From Botryosphaeria dothidea (taxonomy: Eukaryota > Ascomycota > Dothideomycetes > Botryosphaeriales > Botryosphaeriaceae), in NCBI GenBank assembly GCA_011503125.2, contig WWBZ02000009.1, forward strand, positions 620,001 through 684,000: a stretch of DNA of 64,000 nucleotides, written 5' to 3'. The notes below the pieces were generated by a model. The model did no database searches. It worked only from the letters and a program-made list of their open reading frames with translations, and was not told the DNA's origin. Shown piece after piece: positions 27,915-39,320 of the stretch (within the stretch, counting starts at the first letter, position 1; every line of letters begins with the position of its first letter). A program made the translations under genes and the position numbers.

Positions 27915-30900
27915 TCAATTCTTTCCTCTCCTACCCCTCTTCTTCGGTCTCGTATATTCCTCACTATCAGGATACTCCTCCAGGTCATCCTCGGAACTCC
28001 CTTCATCCTCAATTTCCACCTCGCTCAACTCGCTGTCGTCCTCTTCATCAACACCGTCATCCAGATACTGATTGAGAACATCCCAGTTCTTCTTCTTCTC
28101 GCTCACTCCCTGTCTCGGTCGCTTATCGGACGTACCCCAAGCAAGCTGGTTGATGGTGCTCGAGCCCTTGACCGTGCTCTGACCGAGCCTCGAGCGACCC
28201 GCCTTCGCCTTCTGGTGCGGACCGGCCTTCCCGTTCTTGCCGTTCTTGCGCTTGGATACGATCTCGCTGTCCGAGGACATGGAAGAGTTTGTTATCCTTG
28301 CCTTCTCCTTGCCGCCTTTCTTCGATTTGACGGCATAGGCAGTACCGGACCCTTTCGTCTCGCCCTTCTCCCAGAAATACTTCGTGACTTCATTCGGGTA
28401 GTTGTAATTGAAGAAAAGCTCCTCGCCGGCTTTGATGTCCTTGATCGCGTACATACCAATGCGGACGACGGTGTTGCAGAGCATCACTCGAGGCACACAG
28501 TTCGGTGCCCTTGCTGAGTTGTTAATGAAGCGCAGCTTGTTGCCCGCTCTTGTGCTATCGACTTCCTGAGCTGGAGTCCGCCGTCAGCCCATATTCACAT
28601 GCTATGACGACAAGCACTTACCTCTGTTCAGGTTGAAGAGATAGTTCGTCCTAAGGTGCTGATAAACAGCACCTCTTCTCGAGCCTTCCTCCTTCATGAC
28701 AACTTCACCCTTATATTCGCCAATGTAATCGCCAGTATTGGCTTTTTCGCCCATGTACAACCCGAATCCTTGAACTTCCGATTCACCAAGTAGGGTGCGT
28801 TTGGGGACATTGCGTTGCATATTGACGTTGCAACACTTCCCGCGGATGGCCGCCTCATTGTGTCTGTTCACAGGGTCAAGAACCTCGGCGGCTCCACAGC
28901 TTGCACATAAATCTGGGTCGCACTCCCGATTCAGGTTCCAGCAGTCGCACCTCTTACTATCCCAGCACACTATACCTTCTTGTGCACAGGTGCAGCCTCT
29001 GTACCGTCGCTTGCAAGAGGCAGCACAGGCGCACGTCTTTTCGCAGGTGATACCGTTCCTGAAGCAACTACATTTGGCATCTGAGCAGCTTCCCTTGTGG
29101 CTGCAGGGGAAGAAAGGTGGTCGTCGTTCCATGATGTGGGTTCTGGACCGAGAAGTCCAAAACTTTGCATCACGCCGTAATGGCTGTACGGTATCATCAT
29201 CTTCTGGGTGTTGACGGGGCTGTGCATTGACGAGTCTTTTGTAGTTGACGAGAGAATCCACGGAGGAAACGGATGACCTTCGGGAACTATTCTTATTTGG
29301 ATCGTTTGAAGTCCTGGCAATTTGCTGCGTGCCCTCATCATCTGATTCTGGCTCATCAGCGTCAGGATGGTCGCTCAGCTCGGGCTGCTCTAATATTGCG
29401 CCATGGAAGGGGCAGTTGTGAACATGGCAGACGCGGCAAGCGAGCTCTCTGTAGTCAAACTTAGAGGAGCCCTCCCTGTTTTTAGGCTGAGAGAAAGCCG
29501 CATAAGTCTGTGGCTGAGCCCAGTGCGTCCTTCTCACGATGTGCCAGAAGCTGAACCCAAAAACTGTGAGCCAAGCAGGGCAGAAGACAGCCGCAAAGGC
29601 TATCTTCGGCGGCAGAGGCTCTCTGAGTTTATCCAAAATGACCCTCCATCGTTTCCTTTCCCTGTTAAATTCTTCTCTGCATGACTCTTCGCGTCTTTCC
29701 TGGAGGTACTTCGCTTCGTGAGGTTTTACTTCATGCGTAAGGATCTCGATGAGCTCGTCCGGTGATTCTAAGAAATAGAGCAGGATGGCTTGCATCGGAC
29801 AACCAAAATCATGCAGGAACTTTTCTGCATACGAGCGAAGTTGCCAGCTCTGTTCAGCCTGGAGCAGCCTCCTCCGTCGAAGCTCATCTGCAACGATGTT
29901 GTATCGGCTCCGCAACTCATCCCACAGAGACTTCTTGCTGACATCCTCATCTTGGTAGTCATCGAAGTACGGATAGATCATGAGCGTCTTGTGATTCTCT
30001 GCGAGAATGTTCTGCTTCAGGCTGACATAGCTGGTATATGGCGGAACGGGCCTAGCATTCGTGGTGTAGGAATCGACAGAATTGTGCAGGACCGACCGGA
30101 CACCTTTGTGGTTCGGTGAGAAGACCTCTTGAGATTTTTGGATCATTACTTTAGATCCTCCTGGTTTGATTGCCCCGCGCGTTTGAATAGGCTTTGCGTT
30201 CGGCCAAGGGAAAGCTTGCTGTTGGAACTGCGTTGGAACGATGCTGGGGCCCGAAATGAACTCATTGGCAGGTTCTTCAGTTTGAGCATCGTCCGACAAA
30301 CGATGGGTCCTACGGGCTCGTCCAAGGCGAAACTGTTACGTGTGAGAAGGATGTTGGCCTCTTGAGATACAAACACCTTACCTTTGTGAAATATTCTCGA
30401 TCTTCCTGGATCTCCTGCAGGCGCCCTTTCAACAGAATCTCCAGTTCGGTAATACTGTAAGTAGTTATGTCTTCTGGATCTTGAAGCTCAGGGGACTTGA
30501 TCTGCGTGAGCCTCAGGGCAACCTGAGATGCGTTTGACTTTGGGACCGACTGCGAGGTGTCGCCCAAGTCTACGGTTGTCGCCATGGCCGCACCTGCCAG
30601 TTGTTAGTAATTGCACCGGTATTTCATGAGATTAGTAGTGCACAGATCAAAGAAGCAGGGAAAGTTTACCAAAGCTATGAGCAGAGCTAGTATTTTGCGC
30701 CGGGTGGACTTCACCAAGAGGGTGCTCTGGTTGCGAGTTGACAGTAACACCAAATTGTGAGATAGCTTGAGGCGATTGTGTGCGAGGCCGGTCCTCAACC
30801 TGATCAGTTCGTTGTTGAATGCGATTCGGAACTACAGGCTGGCTAGATTCCCTGAGAGTCGAGGTTGCAGGTTGGTGTTCGTTAGGAAGAGTAGAAGTGC

Positions 30901-32347
30901 CGAGTGAAGGGACGGGCGTTCCTTCTGCCGACGAGGTGAAGGGCTTAAAAGAGGCCGGAGGCGACTGAGCTGACGTATGACGGAGTGGTGAAGGCAGGTG
31001 AGTGCCAACGTGACTGTAACCCTGGAAATGGGTCAGACCAGATTCAGACACGCTGCCACGATTTACTTACTCTGAATCTCTGACCTTGAAACGATGGAGT
31101 TGCCTCTGCAGGACCGCTGACCTATCAGATGATGTCAGTTGAAGCTTTGCTCTAATGAGGCGCAGGCATACCTTCTCAACCCTTCGATCTAAAAACAACG
31201 CCCTGGCCTTCTGAATGTCATCAGAAGTCAGATGATCTGGGCTATTGGGCAAAACCAAAGTCCTTTTATTGATCTGTTCTTCTACGAGCTGTTTTGCCTT
31301 TTCCAAGGGGCATCCAGCCAAAGCGAGGTGATAGAAGCTTTGCACAAGACTCCCATCAAATTGCGATGGATTCCGAGTCGTAACTTCCCAGGGGAAAACT
31401 TGCCAAAAGCGTTTCACGCCTTGCGCGCCCTGACGCTCGACGGATGAGAGACTGATCAAATGCGCAGGCTGGTCGACCGATTCCGGAGCGTCGTGGTCTC
31501 TTTCTGCATTTCCCTTGGGACCGGTCTCGCGGGCCGCAGCTTGAGCGGTGGCTTGCCTCTGCTATGCAGCGCATTAGAAATAGCCGACGCGCGTTCTAAG
31601 AGATACACTTACCTCAACGGAAGACTGCGTGCTCACGTGCTCCTGCCTGCTTTCAGGGCGATTTGCCTGCCTGCTGGTACTCGCTGGCGTTGACTTTTCC
31701 TCGACTATCTGGAGGTCGTCGTCGTCGCCGGTGGGATTGCCATCATCTTCGTCGCTAGAGCTTATGATCTGTGGCCTCGTAGGCGTGGATCCATCTTCAG
31801 AGGGCGGCTGTGGGTGATGGTTGAGCGCGGCGATACCCCAGACTCGCCTTCCGTACGGGTTTCCTGGACGATGCGCGATTCCGCCTGGAAACATCGGCGA
31901 ATACTCAGGATTTAGCGCTGCTGGTGCAGTATTAGCCGATGTCCGAGCCAGCCCGGGCGCAATGCTGGTGTCACCTGAGATTTGAGCACAGGGCTTGCTG
32001 CTTGCGCCGGCCGTCGTTCTTGGAGTTCGCGCGCTGGTGTTTTGATTCTGCGACCGCGAGTCAGGCCGCCAATCATTGGTCAAGATCGAACCTGCCTCAT
32101 TTGCCGACCCTGTCCGTCCAGGCACATTTGCGGCTGATGTCTCGTCGACCGTAAGGTCAATTGTGGCTTGTCTCTGTCCGCCGGCTGCATCTGAATTGAC
32201 TAGCGGACGTGGCGGAGGCCTGGGAATTGCACGCCTAGCGTTTCTCTGCGCAGGGTGTCCTATGGGAAAGTCATCGTGTCGGCGAATCAAGTTAACGGCC
32301 TCATCGTCGTCCTCAATGGTCAGGTCGATAACTGCAATACCGGGCAT
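27915..32347 (-). CDS. KMT6: EZH2/KMT6-type histone H3K27 methyltransferase (CXC and SET domains)
   Basis: Catalytic subunit of Polycomb repressive complex 2, which writes H3K27 methylation in facultative heterochromatin. I assemble seven exons: 32347-31613, 31561-31172, 31121-31071, 31021-30670, 30593-30382, 30332-28622 and 28570-27915, for 1368 residues. Introns are 49-76 bp, GT..AG, and every phase closes. Joints read LNRAQEVDSTRAGNKLRF inside SET and EYFTKFRLGRARR further up. The Cys-rich CXC region (about 985-1065) has CSHKGSCSDAKCSCFRNG and CDCWNLNRECDPDLC. SET (about 1085-1210) has GFGLYMGEKANTGDYIGEY, INNSARAPNC and GEELFFNYNYP. The N-terminal 580 residues are disordered and carry two IDLT motifs. 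The first five exons could instead be a separate gene, but the phased introns argue for one. C-terminus is acidic with a basic end. Confidence 0.88.
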
Positions 32348-32970
32348 GGCGAACAGCTGCAACACGGAAGTCGCCGAGCGGTGACAATTGCCGAGAAATC
32401 CGGTGCTAGCTCGCAATACTTCGTAAAAGATGATAATGTGATGTGTAAGTTACAATCGAGCAGATCTTTGATTCAGTCGCGTAAGGTCACTGGAGAACAT
32501 GGTGTTTCTTGCGGGTTGAAATACGTCCCAGAGTTAGGAAGGGTTGTGCAAACGCACGCGTACGCGAGCGCGTCAGACGTGCCATGAGCCTGCGGCGTCC
32601 CGATACATGCAATATGCTTCCCATGCGAGAGAAAATCAAAATTCATCATAACATCTCGAGCCAATTCGTACAACCTGCGCCAGAATCACTGTAATGCACT
32701 TTTAGTTGACTCGTTCGGAGTCCAGGCTCGGCGCCGTCTTGTGTGAACCGTTTCAATTGATTCGGAGGATATCTGAGTCGATTTCCTCATCGCAGCAATG
32801 CCTGCATCAATACCCGGGATATTCCACCATTGCCAATCGCAAATGAGTTCGGGCAGTGACACCGTGTCGTCGTGCATGATTTTTGATCTACCCAGCTTAG
32901 GCTACATGCCCCTTTTTTCACGTAGCCCAAGCCTTTTGTCCCATGAAGAAATGCAACCCGATTTAACTGC
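32348..32970. other. Intergenic promoter of KMT6 and 3' flank of RPS11
   Basis: About 620 bp between two minus-strand genes. The part next to 32347 should be the KMT6 promoter. Only short frames without motifs are present. Confidence 0.45.
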
Positions 32971-33716
32971 TTAGAACTTGTTGAACTTCTTGACGGCCTT
33001 GCCAGTGCGGGGAAGCACGCGGAGGACGTTGAAGCGAACCTGTCAGCGGTAGTCAGCAGCTTGCCATGTATTTTACACGATATTGACGCCGGAAAGTTGG
33101 AGAATACGCATCTCGCGTATCCGCCGGATGTAGGACGTACAGTCTTGCTGAGGGGCCTGCACTGGCCAACGGTAACCTGGTCACCGTCCTCAACACGGAA
33201 AGCCGGGGAGACGTGGGCAGCGAGGTTCTTGTGCCTCTTCTCGTAACGAGAGTACTTGGGGATGAAGTGGAGGTACTCGCGGCGGATGATCAGGGTACGG
33301 TGCATCTTGGTGGAGACGACGGTGCCGGTGAGGATACGGCCACGGATGGAGACGAGACCGGTGAAGGGGCACTTCTTGTCTGTTGGTTACTTTGTCAGCG
33401 CTGGTCCGCAAAATCCTCGTTACGCATTCCTCGCGAGCGCGTTTGGAGTTGTTCCAATGTGCCGTAGTGCGTCGCTTTTTGCCAATCCCTCTTATCGCTC
33501 GCTCCGAAAACGCACAGCTGCGCTCGTCTGTAAGTCCCACATACCGATGTAGGAGCCATCAATGGCGGTCTTGGGGGTCCTGAAGCCCAGGCCGACGTCC
33601 TTGTACCATCTCCTGCCACCCTTGCCGACGCGGTTGTTCTTGGACTTGGAGACGAGGTTGATGTGCGGCTGCTTCTGGAAAGCACGCTCGCTCTGGACGG
33701 TAAGCTCAGTGGCCAT
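32971..33716 (-). CDS. RPS11: 40S ribosomal protein S11 (uS17)
   Basis: Structural protein of the cytosolic small ribosomal subunit, binding 18S rRNA. Exons 33716-33545, 33379-33141 and 33039-32971 give 159 residues, the expected length. Introns are 165 and 101 bp, longer than elsewhere in the window, as is common in fungal ribosomal protein genes. The protein begins [17 protein letters not shown] and contains [57 protein letters not shown] and [16 protein letters not shown], ending KAVKKFNKF. Joints YIDKKCPF and [12 protein letters not shown] match the family. It is divergent from the Spc7 gene with 321 bp between the two ATGs. Confidence 0.97.
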
Positions 33717-34037
33717 GGTTGCTGCGGCGGGTTGTCTCGTCGAGGGGCCGGGTGGTGAGCAAGGTCGTCGTTGTCGAAAAAAGGTCGTCAGCTTCCGTGT
33801 AGTGTATTCGAATTCTGCCGATGTGGGTGGCAGCGCACGGCCCTTCGCTTATGCAATGACTAAGCGAGTCGGGCGTTGGCGTGGCTGGCCCGATGGGGAA
33901 GCAGCAAAACACGCGGGAACAACAAAGCGACGTCAAGCAACGACGGACCGCAACACCACCGCAAATCGAACAATTACACCCACACTCAAGGTAGCCCTGT
34001 GGACCACTGCTGCACACCCGACCTTGCAGCTGCAGCC
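33717..34037. promoter_or_regulatory. Short divergent promoter between RPS11 and spc7
   Basis: 321 bp separate the two start codons, so both promoters must lie here or overlap. No clear TATA box. Possible co-regulation is inference. Confidence 0.5.
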
Positions 34038-37000
34038 ATGTCCGCGGAGCACAACAAGGAGAATATTGCGGATGGCCTCTCTGTGGCCTCCCCCACCAAA
34101 TCGTCCGCGCTGTCGCCGAAGAAGTCCGGCGGCCGCAAGACGCGCAGCAAGAGCATCGGTCCCGGTGGCTTCGATGTGCCCTTGAAGGAAACAGGCGGCA
34201 ACCGTAGAAAGGTATTCCGAACACAATAGTCGCTCATGCGGTGGAATCGCGTGCTGATAGCTATAGTCTGCCATGCCCGCAATGCCCGTTAAGTCGATTC
34301 TCTCCCGAGAAGACGAAGTCAAGAGGCGCGAAGAACGTCGCAAGTCTCTGGGTACGTAGATGCCATGGCATCGTTTCAGTGATTCGAGCTTACATCCCAC
34401 GCAGCCAGGAGACGTGTCTCGTTTGCTCCTGAAGCGACGCTCCACACATGGGACGTGATCGAATACATGCGCGATGCCACAAGCTCCTCCGCCTCGTCAA
34501 ACTCCACGCGACGCGCATCGAACGTCACTCAAAAGAACAGCTCGCCCGAGCGCGGGGTCCGTTTTTCTGGCCCAGACTCAGACCCTGCGGAACCGCCCTC
34601 AACACCTCCGGAACAGGTTGAAGATGATCTCCCCTCCTCATCGCCCGGGAAGCAGCGCGATCTGCATCAGAAAAAACGCCGTCGCAGCTCCGGAATCCCT
34701 CCTATGAACTTCAACAACCCCGATGATGAATTCTCCTCCAGCCCTTATAGCGGTAGTTCGGCGCCGGGAAGCGATGATATCGAGATCGCATCTGACGATG
34801 ATGATGATGGAAGCACGATGATGAGTCTAGATGCAGGGGATGATAACGAACACACTTCGGCCTCAGTCGCGTCAAATGACTCGACGGGATCCAGCGCGCG
34901 GCTGGATGCTGCCCTTCGACAGGCTGCAGAACAAGCAGGGACGACGCGTTTCCAGTTCGAAGAAGAGGACGATGATGGAGAGGCATCGATGGAGATGGCA
35001 GGCGACGAAATCACCGCTGCCTTCAAGCCCTGGGTGCAGAGGGCCACATCTTCGGAGGACAAGGAGAACGTGCACCCAGCTCCCTTCGCCTTCAAGCTTC
35101 CGGGACCGGATGTGGATGACGCTAGCGAGGGAGATGATATGAGCATGGATATTACGAGGGCAATCGGAGGAATTGTTCCTTCACGCCAAGCGCTCGAACA
35201 AGGGGAAAGCCCGGAGCCGGAGAATGTGACAATGGATTTTACCACTGCCATTGGTGGCATTCAGACTGCTCAACCTTCTAAGGAAGCGAATCGTGCTAGT
35301 GGCAAGCGGAGACGGTCTTCTGTTTTACCAGCAGCAGCCGAAAACCAAGGAAGCCCTGCAAAGAGGCAGGCATCACGCCGCATGAGCATCAGGAAGAGGA
35401 AGTCAATGGCTCTGGACGATTCTTTGGAAGACGGAACCATGGATCTCACTACCGCCATAGGGGGAATCAAGTCTTCACAGCACCAGGAACAATCGTCGCG
35501 TCGAGAAAGCGTAAATACAACATTCGGTGATGAAACAATGGACTTTACTATGGTCATGGGTGGCATTCAGAACAGCAATGGCACTCAGCAGCCCTCTGCA
35601 GACGAGACTGTGGTCAGCAAGGACGGTAACGAGGATCTTTCTATGGAGTTCACTGCGATTCTGGGGAATATACAAAACAAGCAGCAAGAGGCTACGCCAG
35701 CTACCCCAGAATCAAAGAAAACTGTTGCGGCGACGCCCCCAAGCAAGCGTGGAAGCGCCGCAAGGTTCACGAATAATCATCCGGACGTCCCCAGCCCATC
35801 ACCAATGAAAATCAGCAACGCTGTGATAGCGAACACGGAGAGTCCTATTACGGGGTTGAAGCTACAAACGGATACGACTCCCAAGAAATCCCTGAACAAG
35901 TCTCCTCGTCGGTCTCCTAGGAAAAGTATTGCCGCAGTCAAGGCGGCTGCTCCCACAGTCCATGAACCGGAATCAGCCATGGAGGAAGCCAAACCTCAAA
36001 GCCCAGAGAAGCACACGGAACTCTCCGCTGCTGGAACAGAGACTGCTATGCAGGATGTCTTCCAGACGCACTCTGAACCTACTGAAGTACCGAGCTCAAC
36101 GCCGACCGGAGATTCCGCGCCCAAAGCTGCACAACCTTCTCTGATGGACTCGATCAGACTTCTATCTACTCCACGCAAGCAGGTGTTCTCATCACCACTC
36201 AAGAGGCCTGTCACTATGACCCCCAGACAGCCAACGCCTCAGAAATCGCCAAGCCCGAGGAAGTCTCCTTCACCAAAGAAGTCGGCATCACCTCGGAAGC
36301 AGGTCCAGTTTAATCAGCCACAGAGTCCGATGATAAGAGCTGCTGAAGAGCGGAACGATCCATCTCACGATCAGACCGGTGAAGAAGAGGAACAGGTAGA
36401 GCAGATCCAGCTTCAGGAGTTTTTGGAGATGACCAAGATTCGCTTCATGGACCTTACGACCACGAAGCGAAGGCACACAGGCTATCCAGGTGCTCAGAAC
36501 GCTTTTGGTAGGGGCACGAGCATGGGTGCCGCCGAGATTGAGGGCAAGGACGACTTGGAGACTTGTGTCGTGGCTGCCGCCTGTACGGAACCCGAATATC
36601 TCATGTACCAACACGCGTGCCACGAACTCAAGAGATACATCGCGGAGGGAAAGAATCTCGTCCAGCAAATTGAAGAAGAGGTGTACGAAGAGAACCCAGC
36701 CTTGTTCCGCGAATACATGTCTGCCCCGGCGGACCAGCGTCAGGTCATGGACAACCAATTCAAGAACATGAAGACGAATGCCCGCCTGAGGACCAAGGAA
36801 GCTTGGTATGGATGGCGGAGCAACCTCCTTCATGATATCAAAGCGGCCCTGACAAAGACTGTCGACAGCTTCAACGGGGACGACGCGGCATTGAAGAAAC
36901 AGGAGGAGATTCTTGACTCAGCATTGCCCACGTTGTCAGAGCACCATGGTAAATTGGAAGTGGAGTGCAAACAACTTCAGCGCCGCGCAGAAGAGCTCAA

Positions 37001-37934
37001 TGGTCCTGACAGAGAGGAGCTCGATGCTGCAAGGGAGCGGATCATCGCAACCGAAGCTGCCATCGAGGAGAAGAGGAAGATGGTCGAAGCCTTGCAGAAA
37101 GAGCTCGCCGAGAACGAGGCTGGTATTGAAGCGGCCAAGGAGCGCAAAATCGAGTATGCCGAGGAGATCAAGGCGGCCGAGCGCGTGCGCGAAGAGTGCC
37201 GCGGCTGGTCTGTCGACGAAGTCAAGGCGCTCAAAGCGCGGGTGTCTGTACTTGAGGACAAACACGGCTGGCTCATTACGTCGGCCAGCGCAGATCCAGA
37301 GACGGTCACAATGAGCTACCGCAACGAACTGCAGCTCTTCTTCCACCCGGCCGCCTTCGCTCCACACGCATCTTCTACCTCTTCATCCACCTCCCCCATC
37401 AGCCTCACCTACATTGGCGACGTCGCCCCCAAGAACCCCTCCCCGCTCACCACCACAAAGCGCTTCTTCCTCCAAGCCCTCCGCGCCAACCTCCACTGCC
37501 TGCCCCAATCCACCACCCCCATCCGTGCCGTCCTCGCCCACATCGCCCGTGGCTGGGACGCCTGCCTCGCCGTCGCCGAGAACGTCCGCCGCCTCGCCCT
37601 CGTCCACGTCACCGATGAGTCCATCCTCGCCGACGAGCGCATGGCCGTCACATCCACCATGCTGCTGCCATCCGTCCAGTCCAAGGTGCGCATCGCCTTC
37701 GAGGTCGGCATCGCGAGCGACGGTGGCGCCAACGACGACTGGAAGACGGAGGTCAGTGCCACCGCCAAGGTCGTCTACGGCGAGTCGTACAAGGAGGCCA
37801 AGATGGCGCAGTTTCTTGAGGAGTTTGTCGGCAGGGAGGTCGTCGTTGGCGGCCCTGCGAACTGGGCCGATGCGGTGGCGGATCTGAGGGAGAGGTTAAT
37901 TGCGAGGGGGAAGAAGGGCGGTCGGATTGACTAA
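34038..37934 (+). CDS. spc7: Spc7/KNL1/Spc105 outer kinetochore protein
   Basis: Scaffold of the KMN network at the outer kinetochore. It recruits Bub1-Bub3 through phosphorylated MELT repeats and PP1 through its N-terminus. Exons 34038-34211, 34267-34351 and 34405-37934 give 1262 residues; the two short introns (55 and 53 bp) restore RRKSLARRRVSFAPEATLHTW. The PP1-docking pair is visible as KSIL (67-70) and RVSF (90-93). Five MELT-like repeats start at Met334 (MDIT), 363 (MDFT), 432 (MDLT), 465 (MDFT) and 500 (MEFT), each followed by a Gly-Gly-Ile or Gly-Asn-Ile element. The Spc7 domain starts near 760 (MTKIRFMDLTTTKRRHTGYPG), followed by long coiled coil (about 900-1040) and a C-terminal RWD-like region that binds Mis12. 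All main family parts are present. Single-copy essential gene in relatives. Confidence 0.95.
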
Positions 37935-38462
37935 ATCGGGGATTTCTTCAAGTTTGGAGGTGTAGTCTCTTAACGACGATCTGAGGAATTGGCGTTCCTG
38001 TTGATGTTTTTTTGTCTATCATTTATTCTCGGGAGGGTCTTATGGAGTATGGACTAATCAGCGGTTGCCTACGGGCCGGGGGGTTCTGTATGGCTTGGAG
38101 CGTTTTGTTAATAAGCAGTCCTATTTTTGTTTAAACGAAGTCAGTTTTCGAGACTATCACAACCCGCTCTTGTACTGCTGCCGTACTAGCCTTTTTGAAT
38201 ACGAGAGATCATGCATTTGTCTTTTTTTGAAAGCAGCCCCATGTCTGCGGCCACCAGTCTACTTTGTTTCTCCATAGACCAATGTTTCTTTCCCATCCGA
38301 CCCATACTACATCGGGGCGATGCAATTCGTCACACCTGTCCCGCCCCAACCTGCACCATTTCAATGTCTGCCAACCTTCCTGAGTCGGCTCCCTACTACC
38401 TTTGATGCCCAACCCGTCTGTCTCCCAATCCCTTCCAGCCCGACCAATCAGTACCCGCCACA
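37935..38462. other. Convergent 3' intergenic region
   Basis: Between the 3' ends of spc7 (+) and the membrane protein gene (-). T-rich parts around 38005-38230 fit two 3' UTRs. No gene seen. Confidence 0.5.
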
Positions 38463-39320
38463 TCAGGTATACGACAGCCTCCACGGATGCACCTCCAGCG
38501 GATGCAGCGTCTCTCGGCTCGCGCTCCTCTTGTCCCTCCTCTCCGCCAGCACCCTACTGACGCTGCGACCGACGTTGCTCTTCCTGCTGTGGCTGCGTCC
38601 ACGATCCTCGCCGTCCGCGACGCCAGCCGGCTTCGCGTTCGCGATGTCGTGCGGGTCGTCGTCCTCGATTACGGTGCTGACAGTGACGCCGAAGCGCAGC
38701 GGCGAGGCGCCATTCTTGCCGCCGCCCGCGGAACCGCTGCGGTTGTTGGCCCTGCTGGTGCAGTATGGCAGGCGGTCCGTGCTGCTGGTGGCGAGGTCGC
38801 AGTCGTAGTGGATAGCGGTGGTCGATGGGTTCGCGGCCGCGCTGGCGCTGCGGCGCAGAGGAGCGTCGCCGTTGGGGGTGTACCAGGTGCCGCTAGTGGT
38901 GCCGTCGTTCTGGGTAGTGACAGTGTTGGTGGGTGTGGCGAATGGATTGTTCGCATTGTCGTCTGAAGCGCCATCGCGGCCGCCGCTCATAAAGTAAGAT
39001 GGTCGTTCGCCGTTGTTGCCAACAGCACCGACCCGAAGGTCGCCCAGGTCCAGCTCTCCGTTCCTCATTCCGCCCTCTCTGAGTGCCCGTGTCGAGCGGC
39101 TGGGTGCGCCGCCGATCGGCGAACCGCGGAACACTTCCCTCCCGCGTAGACCGTGTCCTTCGACAAAGCTGTGATCGGCACTCTCGAGGTCGCGTACGAT
39201 GATGGCATTGCGGCGGCGGTCGATGAGTGAGCGCCAGATATGGATCGTGAGCAGGGCGGAAACGATGATGCCCGTGAGAACGAGGCCGAAAATCGGGAGT
39301 GGCGCTATGAGGAGACCCAT
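38463..39320 (-). CDS. Hypothetical single-pass membrane protein
   Basis: 285 residues, single exon, ATG 39320. Residues about 4-29 (LIAPLPIFGLVLTGIIVSALLT) form one hydrophobic helix, followed at once by WRSLIDRRRNAII. The basic flank suggests the long C-terminal part is cytosolic, with the helix acting as a signal anchor. The rest is Ser/Asn/Gly/Arg-rich and probably disordered, with many potential phosphorylation sites (SRSTR, RSVSR, KRSASR). No domain is recognised. The plus strand opposite it carries a shadow frame, which I reject. Confidence rests on length, start and coherent topology. Confidence 0.62.
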   Translation of the reverse strand: MGLLIAPLPIFGLVLTGIIVSALLTIHIWRSLIDRRRNAIIVRDLESADHSFVEGHGLRGREVFRGSPIGGAPSRSTRALREGGMRNGELDLGDLRVGAVGNNGERPSYFMSGGRDGASDDNANNPFATPTNTVTTQNDGTTSGTWYTPNGDAPLRRSASAAANPSTTAIHYDCDLATSSTDRLPYCTSRANNRSGSAGGGKNGASPLRFGVTVSTVIEDDDPHDIANAKPAGVADGEDRGRSHSRKSNVGRSVSRVLAERRDKRSASRETLHPLEVHPWRLSYT

